The position numbers were made by a program, and so were the translations under genes. 64,000 bases of DNA, taken from NCBI GenBank assembly GCA_932294295.1, contig OW028584.1, positions 12,036,407 to 12,100,406 of the forward strand. The letters are read 5' to 3'. Source of the stretch: Alitta virens. Taxonomy: Eukaryota > Annelida > Polychaeta > Phyllodocida > Nereididae. The number at the start of each line of letters is the position of its first letter. The first letter of the stretch is position 1. The notes under the pieces were generated by a model. It did not search any database. It saw only the letters and a program-made list of their open reading frames with translations, and was not told the origin of the DNA. Positions 1 through 10,349 of the stretch are shown one piece after another.

Positions 1-45
1 GGGAATAAATGTCTTCTGATTCTTGTTTTTGGATTTCATTGTCAG

Positions 46-156
46 GATTACAAGTTGCCTGTATTCCAGCATATATACCAGGACATTGAGAAGGTTCAAA
101 CTTTGATATACACTCAGCAGCAAAGGCAAAGCCACTACAAGGACCGTAGTGGTTAA
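46..156 (+). CDS. Candidate last coding exon of an unidentified gene
   Basis: A good acceptor (pyrimidine-rich stretch ending TTCATTGTCAG at 45) is followed by 36 open codons and TAA at 154-156. The peptide starts DYKLPVFQHIYQDIEKVQTL and ends SHYKDRSG. It is polar and helix-forming, with a Gln/Lys/Tyr-rich C-terminus, and reads like normal protein rather than translated repeat. If the acceptor is right the exon starts in phase 0. The rest of the gene lies to the left of the window. I do not recognise the family, and there is no membrane segment. AATAAA at 646-651 could end the transcript, giving a 3' UTR of about 500 bases. A chance open stretch is possible but less likely given the acceptor. 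Confidence 0.55.
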   Translation, partial: DYKLPVFQHIYQDIEKVQTLIYTQQQRQSHYKDRSG

Positions 157-670
157 TGAATCTCAAAAAATAGTGATACTGAAGTGTCAGACCCATAAAC
201 CGAAGTTCACTAGGGTGTCTGATATTTTATGCCTAACCTTTAAAATTTTCAAAAAGAAGGTAATTGAAAAGTGGATAGGCTGCATATAGATGGGGGGGGG
301 GGGGGGGGTAGTCTAAATGTCATCCGATTTGGCTTAAATTATTTTTGGCGAGTTTTGTGCACCTAAAAAAATTTCAAATATATATGACACCCTAAAGTTC
401 ACCCTAGTATGATAAACCCAGGTGTATCTAAGGTTTTGTTGATCGCATTTTGATATTTGTTTATCACACACCAACAATATAACACTCATACCTTGGGAAC
501 TTGTCTTTTAGACTTTTAGAATCATAATTTTACTGGGACAAATGTGGATAATCGTTCTCACGTATAAACCCATCAATGACAGGTCCATTTCGTAAAGGAG
601 CTTTTGCTCAGATTGTTTTTACCCTGCATCACAAATGTTTCAATGAATAAATAATTAATTACTTTAATAT
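157..670 (+). other. Probable 3' UTR with G17 tract
   Basis: AT-rich sequence after the stop codon at 154-156. It holds a run of 17 G at 292-308 and an AATAAA at 646-651. No open frame of note. The transcript end is inferred only from the AATAAA. Confidence 0.4.
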
Positions 671-897
671 CAGTCAATTAGTCTTTGTTTGCCATTTCTG
701 TTGATGTGCGATGAAACGCATTATATAATATTTCACAAGATCTGGAATTTCTTTATCACGTCAGGATTTTAAGTTATGCACTAAAGTAAAAAAATAAAAT
801 TGAAATTTTGGCAAGTACATGCACCACTCAGTAAAATGCTGTAAGTCAGATAATACATTCAGCACGCCAGAATTAGATCTAAGACTTTGACAACTTA

Positions 898-965
898 CCT
901 GCTCACCACAAGAGGGCGTGTTAAACACTGAGTTGACGTCAACTCCCTCTCGTGTTCAATTTTAG
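898..965. promoter_or_regulatory. CTCF-like core beside a 16-bp CRE palindrome and a minus-strand donor
   Basis: CCACAAGAGGGCG at 905-917 fits the CTCF core CCASNAGRKGGC. GAGTTGACGTCAACTC at 931-946 is a perfect 16-bp palindrome containing TGACGTCA. A second, inverted CTCF-like string (ACACGAGAGGGAG on the minus strand) follows at about 944-956. On the minus strand GAGCAG|GTAAGT (about 895-905) is a strong splice donor, so this could be the end of a non-coding first exon of a leftward gene. Motif matches only; binding is not shown. Confidence 0.35.
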
Positions 966-1234
966 ACTCCGAGTAACAACCAGAAACAGTTTTTAAAACT
1001 TTAGCGCTAATTTCTTGAATTTACTTTAGAATTCCTCTGAGATTCTTAAACGAAATTAGCGTGTGTCTTTTTCTAAACTTTCAGACCAAATTCCAGGTAT
1101 ATGCACCAACAAAACAACAGCATATTTGCAATCGTGGGTAAAGAATAAGACCTTATTCAACCATATAACCATATGCAACTATAGCTTACTGGTATGGTTA
1201 TCATCTTAGTGAAGCAATTATATTTGCAACTTTG

Positions 1235-1402
1235 ATGTGGGTTAATCGACAAGGTGAAGTGGTAGCTGAGGGTGCCAGCCAGACTGCAAGGTGTAGATGG
1301 TACAAGCTATTTGAAAACGAGCTGTCAAAAATTAACAACCAGGGCTTGACAGATCTGACAGATGTTCTGCTTTCCTGGGCGACAGCACCAACCTGGACCT
1401 AG
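1235..1402 (+). CDS. Short open frame of uncertain status (55 aa)
   Basis: ATG at 1235 opens a frame ending TAG at 1400-1402, starting MWVNRQGEVVAEGASQTARC. The frame is open for about 70 more bases upstream. It contains balanced codons and two CpG but has no convincing splice sites, and I recognise no family. It could be a lone exon, a relic or chance. Confidence 0.25.
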   Translation: MWVNRQGEVVAEGASQTARCRWYKLFENELSKINNQGLTDLTDVLLSWATAPTWT

Positions 1403-1745
1403 CGTCTGTCCTGGGTGCAAGGAGCTCGTGTCAATTGATTAAAAGGATAAGAAAAGCAGCCCAAAATATCATCTAAAAGGCAGAGAGCGGCTAAATGTGT
1501 TCATGCAGCAAGGTGTGCGAGTTCTGATGCTCTGTCCTCGGAAGATAAATCAATGCAACCCTGGCGGTCTCAAGTTGGAGTTGCACTCCGTTTGCTCTAT
1601 AATAGCTGCTGCGGCTGCTGATGATGATGATGATGCTGCTGCTAGAGGGCGGCGGGTGGTGCCAGAGGCTGATGCTGCAGAAGCAGAAGCAGTCGGGGTA
1701 CGCTGACAGCATCATCTGATGGACAATCCACGTGGTCTGCAGGAG
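1403..1745. other. GC-richer island with short GCT/GAT triplet runs
   Basis: Triplet repeats (GCTGCGGCTGCTGATGATGAT around 1605-1640, GAAGCAGAAGCAG around 1679) sit in a locally GC-rich stretch. Both strands are open here (about 70 codons), which is expected from triplet repeats and is not evidence of a gene. From 1746 to about 2358 I see only unique AT-rich sequence. Confidence 0.4.
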
Positions 1746-2358
1746 TATTTAGCATGATGGGACTACCAACTGCCATACGAGGATGAGTGACACTCCATTA
1801 GTAAGGTGTTTTGATAAGTGGATGGATTTATAAACACATGCTACCATACAAAATGTATCATTAATATGTAAAATATATAGGACAATTTTACGAGTGTCAC
1901 AGGAGAGACAATTCGCAATGGAATAAAGGTGAAAAAAAAAACAACTCAAATTTAGTGCAAAAAATTCAGTAATTTCTCAACCATCTGCTGAACAAATTTA
2001 AACAGCAAGAAAAAGTTACACAATTCCATGCAAATAACATTCTGCTCCGACAGTTGCCTGCTTCTTTTACCCCATCATGCTTGAATGTAACAAGTTACCT
2101 TGCCTTCGATGCACGGTCGACCACACTCATATTCAAGCGCTGGAGAGCGTTTGGGCAACTTGGCTTTGACATGCAAAGTTTAGATGTGAGCTACAGCAAT
2201 TTATTTTGGCCAGGCCGATAGGATTCATTTGCAGAAAGGTCATGCAACAGGGGAATGACCACTGCTACAGCGACTGGACGGAATAGCAGCTAAGCAATGA
2301 GAGGTAAGCATATATCCCCGAGGCTCAGAATACGGCCTAAATGTCATACAGCACCATT

Positions 2359-2925
2359 ATTCTGGAATTAGTTTGACCATTGTTTTGGATTTGTTCGTTG
2401 TCGTGCAATTAGTTTGATCATCGTTTTGGATTTGCTCATTTTTGTGGAATTAGTTTGATCATTGTTTTGGATTAGTTCCTTGTTGTGGAATTAGTTTGAT
2501 TGTTGTGGAATTAGTTTTATTGTTACGGAATTAGTTTGACTATTGTTTTAGATTGGTTTCTCTGTTGTGGAATTATGGAATTAGTTTGATAATTATTATG
2601 GAATTAGTTTGATCATTGTTTTGGATATGTTTGTTGTTGTGGAATTAGTTTGATTATATGGAATTAGTTTAATCATTGTTTTGAATTTGTTCATTGTCGT
2701 GGAATTAGTTTGATCATCGTTTTTGATTTGTTCCTTGTTGTGGAATTAGTTTGATTGTTATGGAATTAGTTTGATCATTGTTTTGGATTTGTTCCTTTGT
2801 TGTAGAATTAGTTTGATAATTATTATGGAATTAGTTTGCTCATTGTTTTTGGAATACGTTTGAGGATTGTTTTGGAATTAGTTTAGCTTGATCATTGTTC
2901 TGTGATTAGTTTGATCAATGCCTCT
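2359..2925. repeat. Degenerate minisatellite, GGAATTAGTTTGAT family
   Basis: About 17 diverged copies of a unit built from GGAATTAGTTTGATCATTG and TTTTGGATTTGTTC, with units shortened by internal deletion (for example around 2505-2530 and 2570-2600). The substitution load suggests an old array. No coding potential. Confidence 0.85.
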
Positions 2926-3082
2926 GAGCGCAATTGGAGATGATGGCATCATACTGGGGATTTTTGTGAGTCACTGTCGTGTATATTACACATTTTGTTT
3001 TCAGTGTAATGCTGACTTATCAACCATTGCAAAGGAATATTGATGATTTGAACACATTTAGTAACAAAAAGCTAGCACGCTG

Positions 3083-3298
3083 TGTCAATGTCTCAATGCT
3101 ACTGGGTCAGATGGCTTAGTCAGCTTAAATGACCAGCAGCCAGAGACAGACGTAATGATGAGATGATAAGGCTGCTTGGAGTCCACACCATGCTACACAT
3201 TTATTACCCCATGGGTGGGGCCTTTTACTTGCCTCAGCATAGACACCCAATACCAGGCACCTCCTATTCACGCGATCGACATCCCAACTAAGATGAGC
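3083..3298 (-). repeat. SINE-B2 copy (reverse)
   Basis: Reverse copy of the SINE-B body. It shows the reverse of the 3' end (TCAATGCTACTGGGTC), the conserved core (ACTTGCCTCAGCATAGACAC) and the start of the central part (GATCGACATCCCAACTAAGA). The tRNA-like head is missing. From 3299 to 4063 I see no other recognisable element. Confidence 0.7.
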
Positions 3299-4063
3299 TT
3301 ATTAACATGGTACTTCTAGACAATCTGATGATGTTTAGAATGAACCCAAACCTGAAACGGTTGTTTATTCTTGGAACCTAATTAATCTCAGTAATTTTAA
3401 TTGTAGCTGTCTAAATGTTTAATTTTAAAAATAACCACAACTCTGAGGCAGTCATTTTAGATGCCATGAAATAGCCAAGGTCTGTCTCAAAACGTTTTTT
3501 CAGCTTATGAAATAATAATGAACTTTTCTGTGCGTTTCAACCATGTATTTCAACCATGTACCTTGTTATGTCTGTTTTCCATGCTGGCACATGCAGGAAT
3601 ACAAATATATCCACAGACACAACCCAGGGGGCTGTTTAAACAAACAAACGATCATATTCAGTATTATGCAAGAAGTAGGAAAATATCAGTTCCAGGATAA
3701 TGTCACATTTAAGTGGAGTCTCTTTTCCAGATAGTTTACACCAACTGAATACAACATCTGACTGTTATAACATAGTGTTATTTTTGAAGGTTTATATAGC
3801 TACTCTAGATCAGTATCAATTGCAATCAATTGGAAGGAATTGAGAGTTTGTTTCTGACATTGGTATGTTATGTCACCATAGTTGATGCGCAGCTATCTTA
3901 CAAAGATTTGGAATATGCCAATTTACATAACATGAGGAAGTAAACAAAAAACATTGGAATTCTACTCTATAGCCTTCGAGAAACAGCCTTGGGCAATGCT
4001 GGATTGTTTTTATACTAAAAGATACGCTATAGCATGCCCCCTGCTTCCACAAATGCTGATGGA

Positions 4064-4181
4064 AGGTCATGGATGTCATGGATGTCATGGATGTCATGGA
4101 TGTCATGGATGTCATGGATGTCATGGATGTCATGGATGTCATGGATGTCATGGATGTCATGGATGTCATGGATGTCATGGA
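4064..4181. repeat. 9-bp tandem array GGATGTCAT
   Basis: About 12 near-perfect copies of a 9-mer, open on both strands because 9 is a multiple of 3. The last unit runs without a gap into the SINE-C head (GGACTAGTGGTAAAGG), whose 5' end resembles the unit, so the array probably grew from the SINE 5' end. Confidence 0.9.
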
Positions 4182-4304
4182 CTAGTGGTAAAGGTATCTG
4201 ATTGCCAACTCAGAGGTATCAGGTTCGAATCTCCATCAAGCCATGGATGAGTTGGGCAGATCTTCCTATAACCACTGCCTCGCCCCACCCAAATGTAACA
4301 GGTA
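4172..4304 (+). repeat. SINE-C copy 1, left part
   Basis: tRNA-like head with A-box-like TGGACTAGTGGTAAAGG and B-box-like CAGGTTCGAATCTCC, followed by the family body seen again at 41130-41470 (GAGTTGGGCAGATC, GCCCCACCCAAATGTAACAGGTA). It is interrupted at TA 4303-4304 by MITE-C; the body resumes at 4696. Confidence 0.75.
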
Positions 4305-4695
4305 CCGTTAGTTTGATTAAGAACAGCCCGTCAAATTGAATCTAGACAAAGCTAGACAACTTCTGCTACACAGGCTAGCTACAACTAAAGGGAACTGTCT
4401 GGCTATAGCTGGCTACTCAAAGCTCGATCTAAAAGTACAAGCAGCACCATTTGGTGCATAAGTTGAGAGTCACGCATCCTTGTCATTTCTTGTTGAAAAT
4501 ACGCATGTCTATTGCACATGCATATTTATGATATATTAGATAAATTTCTTACATTTGCCAAAGTTAATATTTTTTCAGTAAGCCGACTATAAGCTAGGAG
4601 TAGACAGAAGTGGCTGGCTTTAGCCAGTTATAGCTACAGCCAGGAATAGGTTGCTACAGCTGTCTAGAGTCGACCATATTTTATGAAACTAACTG
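4305..4695. mobile_element. MITE-C copy 1, inserted in SINE-C
   Basis: Non-autonomous DNA element with imperfect terminal inverted repeats (CGTTAGTTTGATTAAG at the left; the reverse of the right end reads CAGTTAGTTTCATAAA). TA flanks both ends (4303-4304, 4696-4697), and the uninterrupted SINE-C at 41 kb has a single TA at that point. This shows TA target duplication, as in Tc1/mariner elements. No transposase. Confidence 0.8.
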
Positions 4696-4860
4696 TATTT
4701 GGCGATAGGCAGTAACCGTGACGGTACTGGCATGAGCTCCTAAAACCCTTGCCGTGAACCCCGTGTTCAAAGCCGAATACTCTTACGGAAGGTGAGAAAG
4801 ACTCAGGATTGGCCCGCTAAGCATGTAATTGTAAAGAATGACAAATTCCAAACCTGATAC
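4696..4860 (+). repeat. SINE-C copy 1, right part
   Basis: Continues the interrupted SINE: TTTGGCGATAGGCAGTAACC aligns with TTGGCAACAGGCCGTGATGG of the copy at 41 kb, then GAGAAAGACTCAGGATTGG aligns with GAGAAAGGCTCAAGCTTGA. The end is diffuse. From 4861 to 5378 I see only a poly-G run at about 5297-5309 and unique sequence. Confidence 0.7.
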
Positions 4861-5378
4861 CCTTATAGATGATATTGACGATATCTTAATCATGAGTCAC
4901 ATCATCGCCCCAAAGGGAAAAACCCATTGCTGCCAAATCCATCGATAAGTCGTAGTAAATCGGATGTGAATATGTCCTTGGGAGATCATGACAAAAGCCA
5001 ATTATCGATGTGACTCCAGCAGTGATTCCGTGACACTACATCGAGATAGCAAAACGGTTTACCAGCTGGATGGCCTTGTGGGGGACTCCGGTGCCAGATG
5101 AATCAATCTTTGCTTTCACGCTGGTTCCTCCAACATGACCACATCTGGAGCTCAAGACCAGCAAATGGCCTCCTAATACTGAGACTATCATGAGAAAAAG
5201 TGCGCTCTTGGCAGGTAAAATAACGTTAAAGTAAAACAAAAATTGTTTGGACACGTTAATGGGAAATCCATATAATTGCAATTTCTTAGAGAGTGGGGGG
5301 GGGGGGGGGATTGTAGCACTCAGACTGAGTGGTTATTTATGTGGTTGTTCGCAAACGTTATACAATTTCTTTTTTTTT

Positions 5379-5577
5379 ACAGCTAAATTCATTGACTTGG
5401 GAACAAATATTATAGACTTGGAAGCTGAACTCCAGATGACATCATATGAATCCAGGACTCCCATTGGCTGAGTGACTCCCTTAACCAATGGGTGTACTTG
5501 ATTCATATGACGTCATCTGGAGCATAGTTACCAAATCAATGAGATTTGTTTCTAACTTTATGGATTTGGCAGTAAAG
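5379..5577. mobile_element. MITE-D copy 1 (CRE-containing palindrome)
   Basis: Palindromic element. The left arm has TTTACAGCTAAATTCATTG, then TGACATCA at 5437-5444 and CCATTGGCTGA. The right arm mirrors it with AACCAATGGG, a perfect CRE TGACGTCA at 5509-5516 and TTTGGCAGTAAA. No coding sequence. Related copies lie at 23609, 38218 and 47976. Confidence 0.75.
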
Positions 5578-5863
5578 TTACAAATTGATTTGACAGATTT
5601 TGTTCAGACCTTTACATGATATTCCTTGACGTATACCTAGAGAGCTGGGCAATGGCATGTAATTAACATTAAAGTATACCACGATGTGATAAACAACGTC
5701 ATTGGGACAGAAAAACTAGCCACATTATGGTAAAATGTGTGCAACCTTTCCATTTAAGGTCAGAATTTTGCTGTGAGGAAATGTTCAGAAAAGCCTTTGA
5801 TTTTCGATGTCTTGATAATGGGGTATCCAGTATGATCTACCAAACTATATTAAAAACACAATA

Positions 5864-6170
5864 GAGTCTTTTCACTGGGCAGCCCTGAATTGAGAGCAAG
5901 ACATTAGTCTTTCTTCTCCTCTAATTATTCATTTTGCTTTTAAGTAATAGTAGATCAAGGCTAACTGATTCCATTAATATAATTTTCTCAGGGAAATGAC
6001 AGAAATCCATTCAATGATAAGATGTCAAATATACATTAAAACGCACTTAAATTACCGCTGTTAGGATGCACTTTGCGTCAGCCAATCAAAGTCAAGGGCG
6101 GGAACCTTTTCAGCCAATAGAATCACAGTATTCTGTTGTAGCCACCTGGTGGAAATATTGAGAACCTTTG
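5864..6170 (+). repeat. Repeat-E copy A (CCAAT / E2F-like module)
   Basis: Interspersed repeat of about 300 bp shared with 14880, 35118 and 12745. Its 3' third reads CAGCCAATCAAAG, GGGCGGGAAC, CAGCCAATAGAAT, then CCACCTGGTGG. That is two CCAAT boxes around an E2F-like GGCGGGAA, then an 11-bp palindrome. The upstream part shares TTTTCACTGGGCAGCCCTGA. The class is unknown. Confidence 0.7.
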
Positions 6171-7114
6171 GTGAAAATCCAGCTATTGACTGGCAACCTA
6201 GTGCTGATGAAATTTTTCTAAAAACAAAAGATAAACCACAAACAAAAAATCATAACAGCGTTACATGTTTTGGCAGACATCATTATTATCAATATATTCA
6301 GGTGTTAGACTACAATGAAAAATATCTTATCGATAATTGACACTTGTTAAGCATTAATGGCTGCTGGACTACACTCATGATCATGAATCAGTTTCTGTTT
6401 ATCACGTCTTGATCAAATATTACAGATGACAAAAGATGGCAAATCAATGCTGCATCCTCAGTGGTATTAATTCTGTCTATAATCCATTCAAAAACATCAA
6501 TATTTGTGGATTGGATTGGCATAAGCTGCTTACTCTAGGGTGAACATATGAGGCAAGAAAGGTTATGTTTATCTAGTGTTGTGTTTTGAAGGCTATGAGT
6601 AGACAGAAGCAGTTGGCTTTAGCTAGTTATAGCTGCACCCAGGGATAGGTTGTTCCAGCTGTCTAGAGTCGACCATATTTTATGAAGCTACCTGGACATA
6701 TGGTATGTGGTTAAGCCTAGATCTACGGATGTTTTGTTAAGATGCTTCAGTCATGATGGAAAAAGCTAACTGCCTTTTTTGCACTTTATAGGAGTTAGAG
6801 GCATGAGATGCAAAAGCAGTATAATTGGGAAAGACTTGGAAGTGACTAGCAGCAACACAGGTGTAGGAATCTCGTGAAAGAAATGCCCTTGTGAGCTCTA
6901 AATCACGTTACACTCCACCAGGAAAGCCCCAATGCACCCAACCACTATTGACATACTATTTTGTATCTCACTATCAAGACAACATGAATGGTTTTTAATG
7001 GCTAGGCTACTCTGTGCCATCAAATTTTCTTAAGTCTCTATTCATCTGGGATGGTGACATTTGAATTTTCAAAAAGTCTTTATTAATGTGGAATGATGAC
7101 ATTTGACCTACTTA
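6171..7114. other. Mostly unique sequence with a MITE-C fragment
   Basis: 6588-6694 matches the right half of MITE-C (GAGTAGACAGAAGCAG through CTAGAGTCGACCATATTTTA). The remainder is AT-rich with no supportable gene. Confidence 0.5.
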
Positions 7115-7395
7115 ATAGGGGTCCTGGCCTCCTGGGTTCGATTCTTGACCTAGCTGGGCATTTTATGAGCAACATCTCATTCACATTAAAATTAAGTTAG
7201 TATTGCATCTCACTCGGTGTCTATGTTGGGGCAAGCCAAAGATCCCAAACATGTAGTAGATGTTTAATAACATTGCGTGGACTACCCCCCCCCCTCCCCC
7301 CACCATCTCTCTCTTCTCTCCTGTCTCATCAATCAACCATCGTATGTGATAAATAATTGCCTGTTAGAACGATGCACTGTCCTAATCGTGGCCCC
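7115..7395 (+). repeat. SINE-B1 copy, diverged
   Basis: Contains the B-box-like CTGGGTTCGATTC, the GAGCAACATCTCATTC segment, ACTCGGTGTCTATGTTGGG and the B1-specific CTCATCAATCAACCATCG, followed by GCCTGTTAGAACGATGCACT. A C-rich tract lies at 7285-7299. From 7396 to 8348 I see no recognisable feature. Confidence 0.65.
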
Positions 7396-8348
7396 CCATG
7401 TCGTAACACTACACTGGAGTTGTGCATTAGATTATTTCCTCTGTAAGTTTGGATACATGGGTACTGTGACTTTATTCCTAATGTTCATCATGTCCATTCC
7501 TTATTTTTGTTATTGATTGCCTTTGAGTTACCTGTTCTGGTCGATAGAAGAATAATATTCAAATCGATTAATTTGCTATGATGGCAGACCTTAGCATTCG
7601 TTCTCTTTGACTGGAATGTTTGTCAGTGTAGCTAACACTTTAGACAATTTATCAACAATATCTAGATTTAATGTCCCAATTAACATGTTGCATAATTAAG
7701 GCTAGTGAGCCAGTGTAAGTAAATGCCATGGAGGAAGTGATAAGCCATTATGAGCAACCAATATTAGTGACATTGACTAAAAACTGACTAACTTGCTGGA
7801 TAAACTTGGCTACCCTGGTAGTCAAAACTGGTATTTGGATAGTCATATTAACACAAGCCAAATTAGTCATAGAAACACAAGTAACTAAGAACACTGTCAA
7901 AAACATTTAGTCTTTCAATTTAGTCAGCTGTAACATCGAACCATGAGTATACCACAGAAACTAGATACTGATTTCTGGCAGTTATACCAACAGTAAGCTC
8001 ACACAACATGTCAGCATAATAAACCAAACAAGTGAGTGATGTATTTTGCTGTAATATCATCAGTAGTACTAGCAGATGCTGAGGTCTGGCAGCCAGAGTT
8101 GCTCATGGGCGTGGCTATAGCCCTAGATATTTGAGGTGGTGCCAAGGCTCTTCATCCATTTTATCTGCATTCACTGAAGCCATTGCACCATTGATTCTGC
8201 CATATCAGGCTTTGCTGATGATGCAAATATGCTTATTTTGCATATGTCAGCTTTCACTGTGTTATAATATGGTTTGATATCTTTTATATATGTTTCGTTT
8301 TAATTTGTTTACATTATCTTTTATATGGTTTTGATAGACCATCTGCAA

Positions 8349-8535
8349 AGGGTGGATGGATTAGGGACTTACGTCCTGTATTTCTGCACCTGTTGGGCTA
8401 ATTAGGACAGGCAGGGACCATTGCAGTGAGGTGATGGATGAAACAGCCATCCAACTTAGGCTCGACCAGGAATCGAACTTGGGACCGAGTGCTTTGAAGC
8501 CCAGTACGCTACCACTGAGCTAGGCCCCCACCCCT
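8349..8535 (-). repeat. SINE-A copy (reverse)
   Basis: Full-length reverse copy: 3' tail GGGTGGATGGATTAGGGAC, body ACGTCCTGTATTTCTGCACC, then the reversed tRNA-like head ending TGAGCTAGGCCCCCACCCC. The head has A box TAGCTCAGTGG and a B box derived from GGTTCAATTCC. The anticodon-loop region CTTCCAA and flanks resemble tRNA-Gly(TCC). Confidence 0.85.
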
Positions 8536-8778
8536 AGAATATGACTGTGTCAAAAAATCTAATGGGAGGTTATTCTAATGATAAGTGGACCTTACAAATG
8601 AGGTTTCAGAGAGGTTTTAAATGCAACTTATGGGTCGGAACTTCTATGTCCATTGAGTTTGTTTACCTGAACCAAATACAATGCTTTCAAAGCATTGCTT
8701 CTCACCTCAGAGCAAAGGGGGCTACAATGTTATAATGTGTGTAATAATATGATTGATATCTGTAGGAATATGTCTATG

Positions 8779-9019
8779 TTAGCTAATGAAATCGATGAAT
8801 GATTGGGCTTGTTCATTTGGCATTGAGACACCCATAGTATCATGGATGAGACGCTGAGAGTTAAAAATGAATGTCCCCCATGTCCTGATCCCAGCTAAAA
8901 GGATCTTCCTGACAATCGAAGCCACGTGCTTTCCTTGTGTGTGCGTCATCAGAATGTTGCCATGGAAACCATCCAAATTGCTAATGCTCCTGGAGTCGTT
9001 TGTTCCATCAGGATGGAGT
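8779..9019 (-). CDS. Low-confidence candidate terminal exon, minus strand
   Basis: On the minus strand TTTGTGTTTCCCTCCAACAG is an acceptor-like sequence ending at 9020. It is followed by a frame reading LHPDGTNDSRSISNLDGFHG and later RTWGTFIFNSQRLIHDTMG, with its stop at 8779-8781. The frame also stays open upstream of the acceptor. I see no nearby AATAAA and recognise no family. It may be chance in a GC-richer patch. Confidence 0.25.
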
Positions 9020-9089
9020 CTGTTGGAGGGAAACACAAAAGATGAGGGAGAAAGAGTTGCTCTGGTCTTGTCATCCACTGCAATCCCTC

Positions 9090-9960
9090 CATGGGCCCAG
9101 ACATGATATGTTGCCCATGACATGTTACCCACAACAAACTGTCTAGGACATGTGTAGACTGCACAGACATGAAATATATGGCCAGGATATGTTACCCAAG
9201 ATATGAAATGATGCCTAATGCATGTTGGACCATGACATTTAAGTCAGGGGTATGTTGACCCAAAACATGTATTTCCAAAACAGCTTAACACTTGGTTAAA
9301 TATATTTTGATTTACACATTGCTGATATTTCTATCCAGCACATACTGATCCATGACATTACGTCTGCCTCTGGCAGCTGGTCATCTAAGCTGACTGATCT
9401 TTAGACCAGCAGCATTGAGGCATTGACATGTTGACATTGACATGTTGACATTGACATGTTGACATTGACATGTCGACATTGACATGTCGACATTGACATG
9501 TCGACATTGACATGTTGACCATGACACACTGTATGTTGTTCACGACTGGTTGCCTAGTACAGACTGTCCATGTCAACATGTCAATGTCAACATGTCAATG
9601 TCAACATGTCAATGTCCAAGATACGTTGGGTCATGATGTGTTGCTCAAAATATGATGCCTATATAAATGTTGGCCCAGGACATGTTGACCCAGGAAATGT
9701 TGACCCAGGACATGTTGACCCAGGAAATGTTGACCCAGGACATGTTGACCCAGGACATGTTGAGCCAACGCACTCATGGGCCCATGAAATTTCACCTAGG
9801 ACATGTGGCCCATGCAGAAATGTTGGACAACTGCTTCAGACATGTTAGCTGTGACAAGTTACCTGCAGCACATTGGCCCAAAGCAGTTCGGTGCCCACAT
9901 GTAGGAACACACTATGTTGGTCCATGACAATTTGAGCTTTGATATGCTGGCCTGTGATCG
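9090..9960. repeat. Decayed ACATGTTGAC minisatellite region with three tight arrays
   Basis: Diverged copies of a unit resembling CCATGACATGTTGACC run across the region. Tight sub-arrays are: GACATTGACATGTT (14 bp) at about 9422-9520; its reverse complement at about 9568-9617; and CCAGGACATGTTGA (14 bp, about seven copies) at 9674-9764. A SINE-B2 3' end (TACGTCTGCCTCTGGCAGCT through GCAGCATTGAGGCATTGAC) at about 9359-9428 leads directly into the first array. Confidence 0.85.
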
Positions 9961-10090
9961 ACCTAATGCCAAGCTAGGAAAGTACCTGTATATTGTGTTT
10001 TAGTTGCAACAGGTTTTTCACACCAGATTGTGAATCTATGCAGGACCTGTATGTACTATATAGGAGGTGATGGCTAGAGAGGAATACAAT

Positions 10091-10349
10091 CAGTTTCATT
10101 AAAAACGGCCCATCAAATTGAGTCTAGCCAAAGCTGTCATTGCTGGCTACTCAAAAGCAGATCTAAAAGTACATATTTAAGATATTATTGCTTACATTTG
10201 CCAATGTTTACACTTTTCTGGTGATAAATGTAAGCCGACTATTAGCTATAGAAGATGACAGAAGCAGCTGGCTTTAGCGTGTTTAGATCACAGTCAGGTA
10301 TAAGTAGGTACAGCCGTCTAGAGTCAACTGTTTTTTATGAAACTAACTG
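10091..10349. mobile_element. MITE-C copy
   Basis: Left end CAGTTTCATTAAAAACGGCC, right end TTATGAAACTAACTG followed by TA at 10350-10351. The centre is shorter than in the copy at 4305 by an internal deletion. From 10350 to 10752 no further feature is supported. Confidence 0.7.

Noticed and set aside
1491..1715. Opposing frames of about 70 codons in the triplet-rich island
   Set aside because: Poly-Ala/Asp and poly-Ser/Ile runs come from GCT/GAT triplets; no splice sites or conserved motif.
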